From assembly GCA_913052515.1 (NCBI GenBank), contig CAJXFJ010000144.1:1-5565 (forward strand): 5,565 bases of DNA, in the 5' to 3' direction. This document shows positions 1-5,565 of this stretch, piece after piece. The position numbers were made by a program, and so were the translations under genes. This DNA comes from an uncultured Flavobacteriales bacterium. GTDB lineage: Bacteria > Bacteroidota > Bacteroidia > Flavobacteriales > Vicingaceae. Position 1 is the stretch's first letter; each line of letters opens with the position of its first letter. The notes beneath the pieces are model-generated. The model did no database searches and was not told the origin of the DNA. It was given only the letters and a program-made list of their open reading frames with translations.

Positions 1-868
1 CAAAAGCAGTTTCAATAGTAACCAAATGAAAATCTTTTAACACCTCAGTTACTTTTCCAGGTTCAATCCATTTTTTGAGAAAACCACGGAAAAACAACTT
101 GTGGTTGTTGAGCACGAGGCCGAAAATGAGAATGATTAGCAATGAGCTGAGGTGAAATAACTTTCCTACAGAATAGAGAATAAGCAGAACGGCAATAAGC
201 ATAAATAGCTTAACCTGTGAGTTCATTTTTTGAAAAACCAAAACCAAGGCATAGCTAATAGCAGCTGATAACAGGATGGTAATACTAATGTTAGTAACTA
301 CATCAAATACAACTACTTTAGCGCTGCTTTCTCCTGCATTTCCAATCAAAAAATAGAAAAACATTATTCCAAGAATGTCTGAGAAAGTGCCATCGTAAAC
401 CATAAACTCTTTCTTTTCTTCCGAAAGGCCTCCAACTGATGGGATAATAATGGCGCTACTCATAATGGAAAGTGGAACGGCATATACCAAAGAAGTAAAG
501 AAATCTGGAATGATAAATTGATTGATGATAAAAGCACAAGCAAAGGCAGAAACTACCAATGACAGAAGGGCTACGCTAAACGATTTCCAGATGATGGGCC
601 ATTTATCTTTGCTCAAACGAAGGTCGAGTGCCGCTTCCAAAACAATCATGATTAGACCTACAATTCCTAAGAGTTCTAGCACATTAAATAAAAGGTCGTT
701 AACAGAAATCCATAATAAGTTTAACCCTTGTTTAATAAGAATACCCAATACAATCAGCATGAGTACAGAAGGCACATTTGTTTTCTTTGAAATGATATTA
801 AAGAAATACGAAATGATAATAATCACGCTAATCGCAATGATCGCTGTATAGGGATTTATTACTTCCAT
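1..868 (-). CDS. Cation:proton antiporter (Na+/H+ exchanger family), C-terminus cut off by window edge
   Basis: A 289-codon frame without stops runs from ATG at 868 off the left edge. It encodes a very hydrophobic inner-membrane protein that would exchange Na+ or K+ for H+. The order of motifs fits the Na_H_Exchanger fold: a first helix (about residues 8-25), then TNVPSVLMLIVLGIL (30-44), which corresponds to the typical 'lP..l..l..Gi' second helix, LEAALDLRLS (77-86) after helix three, MSSAIIIPSVGGLSEE (136-151) in the first unwound-helix region, and YDGTFSDILGIMFF (158-171) in the ion-binding helix. A later helix carries LSSLLIILIFGLVLNN (240-255). The ion-binding helix has S163-D164, where CPA1 members usually have N-D and many CPA2 members D-D. 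The start overlaps the end of the upstream gene by 10 bp, suggesting translational coupling. The cation, and whether a C-terminal regulatory domain exists, cannot be seen. The family is fairly secure, the subgroup is not. Confidence 0.85.
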   Translation of the reverse strand, partial: MEVINPYTAIIAISVIIIISYFFNIISKKTNVPSVLMLIVLGILIKQGLNLLWISVNDLLFNVLELLGIVGLIMIVLEAALDLRLSKDKWPIIWKSFSVALLSLVVSAFACAFIINQFIIPDFFTSLVYAVPLSIMSSAIIIPSVGGLSEEKKEFMVYDGTFSDILGIMFFYFLIGNAGESSAKVVVFDVVTNISITILLSAAISYALVLVFQKMNSQVKLFMLIAVLLILYSVGKLFHLSSLLIILIFGLVLNNHKLFFRGFLKKWIEPGKVTEVLKDFHLVTIETAF

Positions 869-1695
869 TTGTTCAGTTGAAATTTCTTTTTTTCTTGTTC
901 TTCTACCGGTGGGAAAAGTTCCTCAAAAATTTGCTTGGCTAGTATCGGAAAATATTCTCGTGTGATCACATTTATGTCATTAACTGTGGCTGGAAAGCTT
1001 GTCATAGAAATTCCTGTGGATAATACCGTTCCATCTTTGTGATAAAGTGTGTAATGTAATTGAATCAGACGATTGTATTGCATTTGTCCCATACTAACTC
1101 CATCGCTATAATCATTACTCACATCAAGCTGATTGATGAACAAAAAGTATTTATTGTTAAACTTTTGATACATGCTGTCTAACATGTGTTGGTCTTTTAC
1201 AACAGCTTTCATGTAACGTTTTCGATCATCTCTCTTACTAATCACTTGCCCGTTTTCTATTCTACCTCTTTGATAGCTTTTATCCTCCTTTTTTACGCGT
1301 TCTTTAAGCGATTGCATTTTGCTTTTTTCTTCGGTTTCAGAAACGAGCTCGTATTCTAATTTAAGTTTGCTGTATACATATCTCAAGTCGGTTTGCATTT
1401 CTTCTTCATCCACCAAGTAAAAAGAACTCACTTGACATTTTTCCTCGAAGGTATATCGCAAGCTTTGATCAATCGCAGCTTGATAACGACTCACAATTTC
1501 TTCTGTGGTCATTTGATTGGCTCTGGCTATAACAGGATTAACATCAGAGAGGTACATTCCTTTTTCAAATGGGACAACCAGTAAAGATTGATTATTCAGA
1601 TTGATTGGTTCATCCGTAAACCTTAGCGTAGAATGCTGAGCTTGAGTTGCTCCGAACCATATAACCAGAAAGAATAATAGCTTAATTTTTTTCAT
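859..1695 (-). CDS. Secreted or periplasmic protein of unknown function, 278 aa
   Basis: I do not recognise a named family. The first 19 residues form a clear Sec signal peptide: a K-K-I-K start, a hydrophobic core (about 6-16) and a T-Q-A cleavage site before Q20. There is no lipobox cysteine, so the product should be soluble in the periplasm or loosely attached. The mature part begins with a beta-like stretch, SLLVVPFEKGMYLSD (37-51), then a helical region. A strongly charged, probably coiled segment rich in K, E and R follows (about 108-165). A second ordered part has alternating hydrophobic strands, KYFLFINQLDVSND (182-195) and LIQLHYTLYHKDGTVLSTG (210-228). The tail is charged (264-278). 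The strand pattern loosely recalls CsgG/LpoB-like periplasmic proteins, but this is only an impression. The gene has its own promoter candidate and its last codons overlap the antiporter start, so a role linked to the antiporter or the envelope is an inference. Confidence 0.85.
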   Translation of the reverse strand: MKKIKLLFFLVIWFGATQAQHSTLRFTDEPINLNNQSLLVVPFEKGMYLSDVNPVIARANQMTTEEIVSRYQAAIDQSLRYTFEEKCQVSSFYLVDEEEMQTDLRYVYSKLKLEYELVSETEEKSKMQSLKERVKKEDKSYQRGRIENGQVISKRDDRKRYMKAVVKDQHMLDSMYQKFNNKYFLFINQLDVSNDYSDGVSMGQMQYNRLIQLHYTLYHKDGTVLSTGISMTSFPATVNDINVITREYFPILAKQIFEELFPPVEEQEKKKFQLNKWK

Positions 1696-1709
1696 GCTGC
1701 AGCTTTATT

Positions 1710-1717
1710 CAAAAATA
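1710..1717 (-). promoter_or_regulatory. Candidate Bacteroidota -7 promoter element for the secreted-protein/antiporter pair
   Basis: The minus strand reads TATTTTTG, a full match to the TAnnTTTG -7 consensus of the Bacteroidota housekeeping sigma factor. It lies 14 nt upstream of the ATG at 1695, inside the 85-bp gap after rseP. I see no TTG-type -33 element at the usual distance, and in AT-rich DNA an eight-base match can occur by chance. The gap also holds the perfect 10-bp palindrome TTGTTAACAA directly after the rseP stop (1771-1780). Confidence 0.4.
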
Positions 1718-1780
1718 GAGCCAAAGCACATTGAAGTGATACTTTGCTATTTTAACTTTAACACAGTTTGTTGTTAACAA

Positions 1781-3100
1781 TTATTGAAACAATCGAAGAA
1801 TGTCGTTTCCATTTGCAAGTAGCATTAATGCAAGCAGAATAACAATTCCAACAATTTGAGCATACTCCATAAACTTTTCAGGAGCTGGTTTGCCGACAAT
1901 CATTTCGTAAAGCAAGAACATCACATGACCTCCATCTAAAGCAGGAATTGGTAAAATGTTCATAATGGCTAATATGATTGAAAGAAATGCGGTAAAATTC
2001 CAAAACCTTTCCCAATCCCAAGTTGGGGAAAAAGCTTTACCTATGGTTAAAAACCCTCCTAATGATTTATAAGCCTCAGTTTCGGGCTTAAACATGAGCT
2101 TCATTTGCTTGATGTAATTATCAAATGAAGAGTATGCTTTATTTACTCCAGCAGGGATTGATTCAAGTAAACCGTATTTTTGGGTAGCAAACTCCAATTG
2201 TTCATCCATGGGTGTAATTGCGAAACCTAAAGTGCCTTGATCGCTCACTTCTGCACTTACATCAATATTCTTATTGTTTCTTAAAATAGTAACCGAAACG
2301 GTTTCATTTTTATGAGATTTAAGATACTTAACTACATCTTGGAAAAAGGGTGTTTTAGTTTGATTTATTCCTACAATCTGATCTCCTTTTTGAAGACCTG
2401 CTTTCTCGGCATTTGAACCTGAACTAACTACTTCAATTATTGGCAACAATGCCGGTTCCATAAATGATTTTTGATTTTTAATCATTTCAGCTACCGTACC
2501 TTGTGGAACTTGAATGCTTGTTTTTCTTCCTTTTCTTTCTACCTCAATTTCTTGAGCATCTTCCAGTAAAATTTTTAATTGAATGTCACTGAACTTCTCA
2601 ACCTTATCTCCATCTACACTTAGAATTTTATCTCCATTCACAAGTCCTATCTGAGTCGCAGTGGTGTCAGTATAAACTCCATATTTTAAATTTTCAGTTG
2701 GAATATATTGTGTTCCCCAAACAAAAAGAACCATGGCATAAATGGCCATTCCTAAAATAATATTAACTGTTACTCCGCCTATCATAATGATGAGTCGCTG
2801 CCAAGCTGGTTTAGAACGAAACTCCCAAGGTTGCGGAGGTTGTTTCATTTGTTCTTTATCCATTGATTCATCGATCATTCCAGCAATTTTAACGTAGCCA
2901 CCAAGAGGTAGCCATCCAATTCCATATTCTGTTTCCCCTTTTTGGGTTTTGAAAAGCGAAAACCAAGGATCAAAAAACAAGTAGAACTTTTCTACTTTGG
3001 TTTTAAAAAGTTTGGCAGGTATAAAGTGTCCTAATTCATGTAATACAACTAGGATTGATAGACTAAGGATAAGCTGACTTGCTTGGATTAATATTTCCAT
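1781..3100 (-). CDS. rseP: RseP-family site-2 intramembrane zinc metalloprotease, 439 aa
   Basis: This is an M50 intramembrane protease that cleaves membrane-spanning substrates, typically anti-sigma factors already trimmed by a site-1 protease, thereby releasing envelope-stress sigma factors. The zinc site is complete: HELGH at residues 21-25 in the first helix (H21, H25, catalytic E22), and the third ligand D389 in NILPIPALDGG (381-391). The cytoplasmic loop PLGGYVKIAGM (65-75) is the conserved membrane-reentrant segment. The periplasmic part contains two PDZ-like domains (about 141-200 and 222-296), with recognisable IGLVNGDKILSVDG (151-164) and AGLQKGDQIVGIN (234-246) segments. These filter substrates in the family. 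Helices lie near 7-25, 100-127, 366-385 and 412-430. Length is normal for Bacteroidota. The start is supported because the first helix and zinc motif follow at the usual distance. It lies 74 bp downstream of dxr in the same direction, a common arrangement, and could also be transcribed from its own promoter. Confidence 0.97.
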   Translation of the reverse strand: MEILIQASQLILSLSILVVLHELGHFIPAKLFKTKVEKFYLFFDPWFSLFKTQKGETEYGIGWLPLGGYVKIAGMIDESMDKEQMKQPPQPWEFRSKPAWQRLIIMIGGVTVNIILGMAIYAMVLFVWGTQYIPTENLKYGVYTDTTATQIGLVNGDKILSVDGDKVEKFSDIQLKILLEDAQEIEVERKGRKTSIQVPQGTVAEMIKNQKSFMEPALLPIIEVVSSGSNAEKAGLQKGDQIVGINQTKTPFFQDVVKYLKSHKNETVSVTILRNNKNIDVSAEVSDQGTLGFAITPMDEQLEFATQKYGLLESIPAGVNKAYSSFDNYIKQMKLMFKPETEAYKSLGGFLTIGKAFSPTWDWERFWNFTAFLSIILAIMNILPIPALDGGHVMFLLYEMIVGKPAPEKFMEYAQIVGIVILLALMLLANGNDILRLFQ

Positions 3101-3116
3101 TTCGAAAATTTGTGCC

Positions 3117-3125
3117 GCAAAAGTA
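3117..3125 (-). promoter_or_regulatory. Candidate promoter -7 element for rseP
   Basis: The minus strand reads TACTTTTGC, matching TAnnTTTG plus the C that often follows it in Bacteroidota promoters. It lies 16 nt before the rseP ATG at 3100, so the leader would be only about 10 nt, leaving no room for a Shine-Dalgarno site, and none is seen. A TTTAG 22 nt upstream of the element is at best a weak -33 box. The spacing resembles that of the candidate in front of the secreted-protein gene (14 nt), which adds some support to both. Confidence 0.5.
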
Positions 3126-3174
3126 AGGATTAATGAAGCATGCTAAAGGAAGTAAGCATGATGGCATTTAGTGT

Positions 3175-4350
3175 TTAAGCTTTCTTAAGAATTAACGACT
3201 TTGCTAGTTGTCTAGCTTCCGCATCACAAGCGATGTAGTCTTCTAATTTAGGTTTCTTTACAAAGCTGGTGTCTTCCATTACTCTTTGGTTGATTTCAGC
3301 AATTTCTAAAAAGTGTATTTGCTCTTTTCGAAAAGCATAATTGCTTATTTCATTTGCTGCATTTAGCGCACAAGCTGCAGTGCCTTCTTTTTCCAAAGCT
3401 TTATAGGCTAAAGATAAGTTTGCAAAAGTTTCTGTGTCGGCTTTTTCAAAAGTTAAACTGGGATAATCCAGAAAGTTAAACCTAGGAAAATCACTAACTA
3501 TTCGCTGAGGGTAAGCCATGGCATATTGAATAGGAAGTTTCATATCTGGCAATCCCATTTGAGCTTTCATACTGCCATCTTCAAATTGAACAATGGAGTG
3601 AATAATGGATTGTGGATGAACGATTATATCTATTTGCTCAGGCTTGAGGTTAAATAACCATTTGGCCTCTATTACTTCTAAACCCTTGTTCATTAATGTG
3701 GCAGAGTCAATGGTAATTTTTGCACCCATTTCCCAATTGGGGTGATTCAGTGCTTCTTTAACAGTCACTTGTTCTAGTTCTTTCCTACTTTTTCCTCTAA
3801 AAGGACCACCTGAAGCAGTCAAATAAATTTTTTCTATTGGATTATGAAACTCCCCTACCATGCACTGAAAAAGAGCTGAATGTTCAGAGTCTACCGGTAA
3901 AATAGGAACCTGATTCTTATCTGCTAATTGACTGACCAACTCTCCTGCTACCACTAAGGTTTCTTTATTGGCTAATGCAATTGGTTTATTTGCTTCTATG
4001 GCAGCAAGTGTTGGTTTTAAGCCTGCATAACCTACTAAGGCAGTCAACACTAAATCAACATCATTCATTTGAACTACCTGTTCCAATGCCTCTTCACCTG
4101 CATAAACTTTAATGCCTTCTGCCCAAAGTTTGGTATTTAATTCTTCGTACTTACTATCATCTACGATAACTACTGTATTGGGCTTAAATTCAAGGGCTTG
4201 TTGAGCTAATAACTCATGATTTGAATGTGCAGTTAGTACTTCAACTTCAAATTTAGATTCATTCTTTCTAATTACTTCAAGTGCTTGTGTACCAATAGAC
4301 CCCGTTGATCCTAAAAGGGCTATTTTCTTTTTCTTAACCGAATTTTTCAT
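3175..4350 (-). CDS. dxr: 1-deoxy-D-xylulose 5-phosphate reductoisomerase, 391 aa
   Basis: This cytoplasmic enzyme rearranges and reduces DXP to 2-C-methyl-D-erythritol 4-phosphate with NADPH and a divalent metal, the first committed step of the MEP isoprenoid pathway (also called ispC). It is the family's target for fosmidomycin. The N-terminal nucleotide fold has GSTGSIG (14-20). LANKETLV (126-133) and PVDSEHSALFQ (152-162) follow, giving metal ligands D154 and E156. The third ligand E225 lies in NKGLEVIEAKWLF (221-233). Substrate-binding residues by alignment with the E. coli enzyme are S180 in SGGPFRG, H203 and W206 in HPNW, S216, N221 and K222. IVHPQSIIHSIVQ (243-255) is also typical. 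Every key residue is present and the length is normal, so the protein should be active. The start gives a short basic N-terminus before the nucleotide motif. It is followed by rseP after 74 bp. Confidence 0.98.
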   Translation of the reverse strand: MKNSVKKKKIALLGSTGSIGTQALEVIRKNESKFEVEVLTAHSNHELLAQQALEFKPNTVVIVDDSKYEELNTKLWAEGIKVYAGEEALEQVVQMNDVDLVLTALVGYAGLKPTLAAIEANKPIALANKETLVVAGELVSQLADKNQVPILPVDSEHSALFQCMVGEFHNPIEKIYLTASGGPFRGKSRKELEQVTVKEALNHPNWEMGAKITIDSATLMNKGLEVIEAKWLFNLKPEQIDIIVHPQSIIHSIVQFEDGSMKAQMGLPDMKLPIQYAMAYPQRIVSDFPRFNFLDYPSLTFEKADTETFANLSLAYKALEKEGTAACALNAANEISNYAFRKEQIHFLEIAEINQRVMEDTSFVKKPKLEDYIACDAEARQLAKSLILKKA

Positions 4351-4449
4351 CTAATTTAAAACCTATTGTATAAAATTGCCGTACATTGGTGGCCGGATTT
4401 CTAACAATTATGAAGAAAACCGAACAGGAAAAGTAACCTTTTATCTACC
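4351..4449. promoter_or_regulatory. Divergent spacer between dxr and the small plus-strand gene
   Basis: These 99 bp must hold the start signals of dxr (minus) unless it is read through from the vWA gene across an opposing small gene. It must also hold those of the small gene (plus). No full TAnnTTTG match is present. Near matches for dxr are TACTTTTC (4428-4435, minus) and TAGGTTTT (4358-4365, minus), the latter almost touching the ATG. A plus-strand mini-frame of 8 codons plus stop (4410-4436, M-K-K-T-E-Q-E-K) ends 13 bp before the small gene. It has no visible ribosome site and may be chance. Confidence 0.35.
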
Positions 4450-4617
4450 ATGAAAAAGCAAAATTCCACGAAAAGAACAATGATCTCTTTGATTCTTGTC
4501 TTTTCATTATCTGTTGTCGCTTGGAGTGTACAAAATTATTCTGAGTCTGCATCAAAGGGCAAAGTAAGCTTGGAGGCTAGTGTTTATCCCAAAATTCATT
4601 CTATCTTAGAAAAGTAA
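4450..4617 (+). CDS. Small membrane-anchored or secreted protein, 55 aa, unknown function
   Basis: An ATG at 4450 opens 55 codons ending in TAA at 4615-4617. The product has a basic N-terminus (MKKQNSTKRT), one hydrophobic stretch (MISLILVFSLSVVAWSV, 11-27) and a 28-residue polar tail ending K-I-H-S-I-L-E-K. This is the layout of a single-pass inner-membrane microprotein with the tail outside. A cleaved signal peptide is less likely, as no good A-x-A site is visible. It is the only gene on the plus strand here. It fills nearly all of the space between dxr and the vWA gene, and its stop lies 2 bp from the vWA stop. This fit to the gap, and codon use resembling its neighbours, argue for a real gene, but there is no recognisable family, promoter or ribosome site. 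The alternative is a chance frame in intergenic DNA. Confidence 0.5.
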   Translation: MKKQNSTKRTMISLILVFSLSVVAWSVQNYSESASKGKVSLEASVYPKIHSILEK

Positions 4618-4628
4618 ACTTAGAAAAG
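4605..4628. repeat. 10-bp direct repeat across the two convergent stop codons
   Basis: CTTAGAAAAG occurs at 4605-4614 and again at 4619-4628, a period of 14 bp. The first copy encodes the last codons of the small plus-strand gene. The second contains the stop codon (4620-4622, minus) and last codons of the vWA gene. It looks like a short tandem duplication or slippage product. Confidence 0.6.
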
Positions 4629-5565
4629 CGCGTTTTTCTTTACCGCTTCAAGAACTTTTTGAGTGTCTTTTTTAGATTTACAGGGTATAAGCTGTCCCTC
4701 TCCTAGTTGAACAATTTCTTTTAAAGACTTGTTGGTCCACTTTTCATTTTTAATTCCAAGCACACTTATTTTTAATCCTTCACTGGCATTGGACTTTATT
4801 TTTCGCCTTAGGCTCATGTTTCTCTCTCCAATATTAAATGCTCCATCGGTAGCAAGTATAATTTGATTGTTCCCATTTTCGATAAAGTGAGAACGACCTA
4901 ATGCTAATGCTGTTTTAATGCCTTTTACTGCTTGTGTGCTGCCTTCAGCTTTAATGCCGAGAATAATCTCTTTTATTTTTTCTTTCTCAATGGCAGAAGT
5001 TGGTTGAAGTAAAACCTGAGCATCACCTGAATAAGTAACAATGGATAAATAGTCTTGAGGTCGTAAGGGGTTCAGCAACTTAATCATTGTTTCTTTAAGC
5101 AATTCCATTTTGTCTGCTTCATTCATGGAGGTAGAAGCATCAATTAAAAATATAACGTGGTTAGGTTTATATTCTTCACCCAATAAACTATCTTGATAAG
5201 TTATGGGTTCAGCTTCTTTTGCAATTGGATTACGCTCTTCAACCTTTGTGATTTTAGTTGAATCATTTGCTGGGTTTCCAAAAAGCTTCTCAAGTAAAGA
5301 AGGTTGATTCCTTCTCTCTTCGGGGCTTAGCTTTGGATTTTTCTTTTCGACGAAGCTTTCCTCCTGCTCAATAGGCTCTGATTGAGGAATGGAGTCTTTT
5401 GCAACTTCTGGGCTGTCTACTTTTAAGGTAAAGGATATTTTTTGAAATTCTCCTGCATTTTCTTGCTCATAAACACCTGTTTTTGCATTTAATACAAACT
5501 TTCCCCCTCCCCCAAAACTGGGGCAATCTTGACTTCCATTTTTGGGTAATCGATTCACTTTTGTT
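4620..5565 (-). CDS. vWA-domain protein (YfbK-like), N-terminus beyond the right edge
   Basis: The reading frame is open to the window edge. The only start near it is a GTG at 5558 with open codons before it (ACA AAA), so I take the gene as lacking its N-terminus rather than starting there. Residues are numbered from that GTG. The first part has a Cys-Gly segment, DCPSFGGGGKFVLN (11-24). A Glu/Pro/Ser/Lys-rich, probably disordered linker follows (about 48-130). The vWA domain (about 133-295) has a complete MIDAS metal site: D140, S142 and S144 in DASTSM, T208 in GSTQA and D238 in ATDGAFNIGE. The wording NNQIILATDGAFN and RPQDYLSIVTYSG is that of the YfbK subgroup. Proteins of this type bind ligands or partner proteins through Mg2+, usually at the surface or in the periplasm. 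The YfbK N-terminal domain and the C-terminal DUF3520 seen in full-length relatives are not visible here, and the protein ends right after the vWA fold. Its partner is unknown. Confidence 0.88.
   Translation of the reverse strand, partial: TKVNRLPKNGSQDCPSFGGGGKFVLNAKTGVYEQENAGEFQKISFTLKVDSPEVAKDSIPQSEPIEQEESFVEKKNPKLSPEERRNQPSLLEKLFGNPANDSTKITKVEERNPIAKEAEPITYQDSLLGEEYKPNHVIFLIDASTSMNEADKMELLKETMIKLLNPLRPQDYLSIVTYSGDAQVLLQPTSAIEKEKIKEIILGIKAEGSTQAVKGIKTALALGRSHFIENGNNQIILATDGAFNIGERNMSLRRKIKSNASEGLKISVLGIKNEKWTNKSLKEIVQLGEGQLIPCKSKKDTQKVLEAVKKNALF

Noticed and set aside
522..851. Plus-strand open frame of 109 codons
   Set aside because: It lies wholly inside the antiporter gene on the minus strand. 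Its product is low in sense, with no domain, while the opposite strand encodes a clear transporter.
1393..1584. Plus-strand open frame of 63 codons
   Set aside because: It is antisense to the secreted-protein gene, has no upstream signals, and its composition is what the opposite coding frame would give.
1758..1780. TTAACA/TGTTAA hairpin and TTGTTAACAA palindrome after rseP as a terminator or operator
   Set aside because: The stem is short, AT-only in strength, and lacks a T-tract. Palindromes of this kind arise easily in AT-rich gaps. It is mentioned in the promoter entry but not called.
3139..3160. Inverted repeat CATGCT/AGCATG between dxr and rseP as a terminator
   Set aside because: The stem is only 6 bp with a 10-nt loop and no T-run follows on the minus strand, so it does not look like an intrinsic terminator.
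4410..4436. Eight-codon mini-frame M-K-K-T-E-Q-E-K as a leader peptide
   Set aside because: It has no ribosome site, no codon bias suggesting attenuation and no following alternative hairpins. Such short frames are frequent by chance.
5556..5558. GTG as the true start of the vWA protein
   Set aside because: The frame remains open upstream to the window edge and no signal peptide follows the GTG, although this type of protein is normally exported. The start most likely lies outside.
1..5565. A defence island, mobile element, CRISPR array or other new multi-gene system
   Set aside because: The genes are housekeeping or common envelope genes, with no transposase, integrase, repeat array, nuclease or toxin signature on either strand.

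Overview
The window looks like an ordinary piece of chromosome from a member of the Bacteroidota (flavobacterial or cytophagal type). The evidence is AT-rich DNA, TAnnTTTG-type promoter elements, no clear Shine-Dalgarno sequences, and the pairing of dxr with rseP. I cannot name a genus from this sequence.

Layout, right to left in the direction of most transcription (minus strand): a von Willebrand A (vWA) domain protein enters from the right edge without its N-terminus (4620 to the edge). A 55-residue membrane-anchored small gene on the plus strand (4450-4617) converges on it, with stop codons 2 bp apart. After a 99-bp divergent spacer comes dxr (3175-4350), the second enzyme of the MEP isoprenoid pathway. 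A 74-bp gap with a good promoter candidate leads to rseP (1781-3100), a site-2 intramembrane protease. An 85-bp gap with a second promoter candidate leads to a secreted protein of unknown function (859-1695). That gene overlaps by 10 bp the start of a CPA-type cation:proton antiporter (868 down to the left edge, C-terminus missing).

Functionally, dxr and rseP form a housekeeping block (isoprenoid precursors, envelope stress proteolysis). The secreted protein and the antiporter look like a translationally coupled pair. The vWA protein is a YfbK-like cell-surface or periplasmic protein with an intact MIDAS metal site. There are no tRNA or rRNA genes, mobile elements, CRISPR arrays or phage genes, and no stretch over 300 bp lacks a gene. 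I found no convincing undescribed system. The points most worth a second look are the unlisted small gene and the repeat across the convergent stops, the S-D pair at the antiporter's ion-binding position, and the unknown secreted protein coupled to the antiporter.
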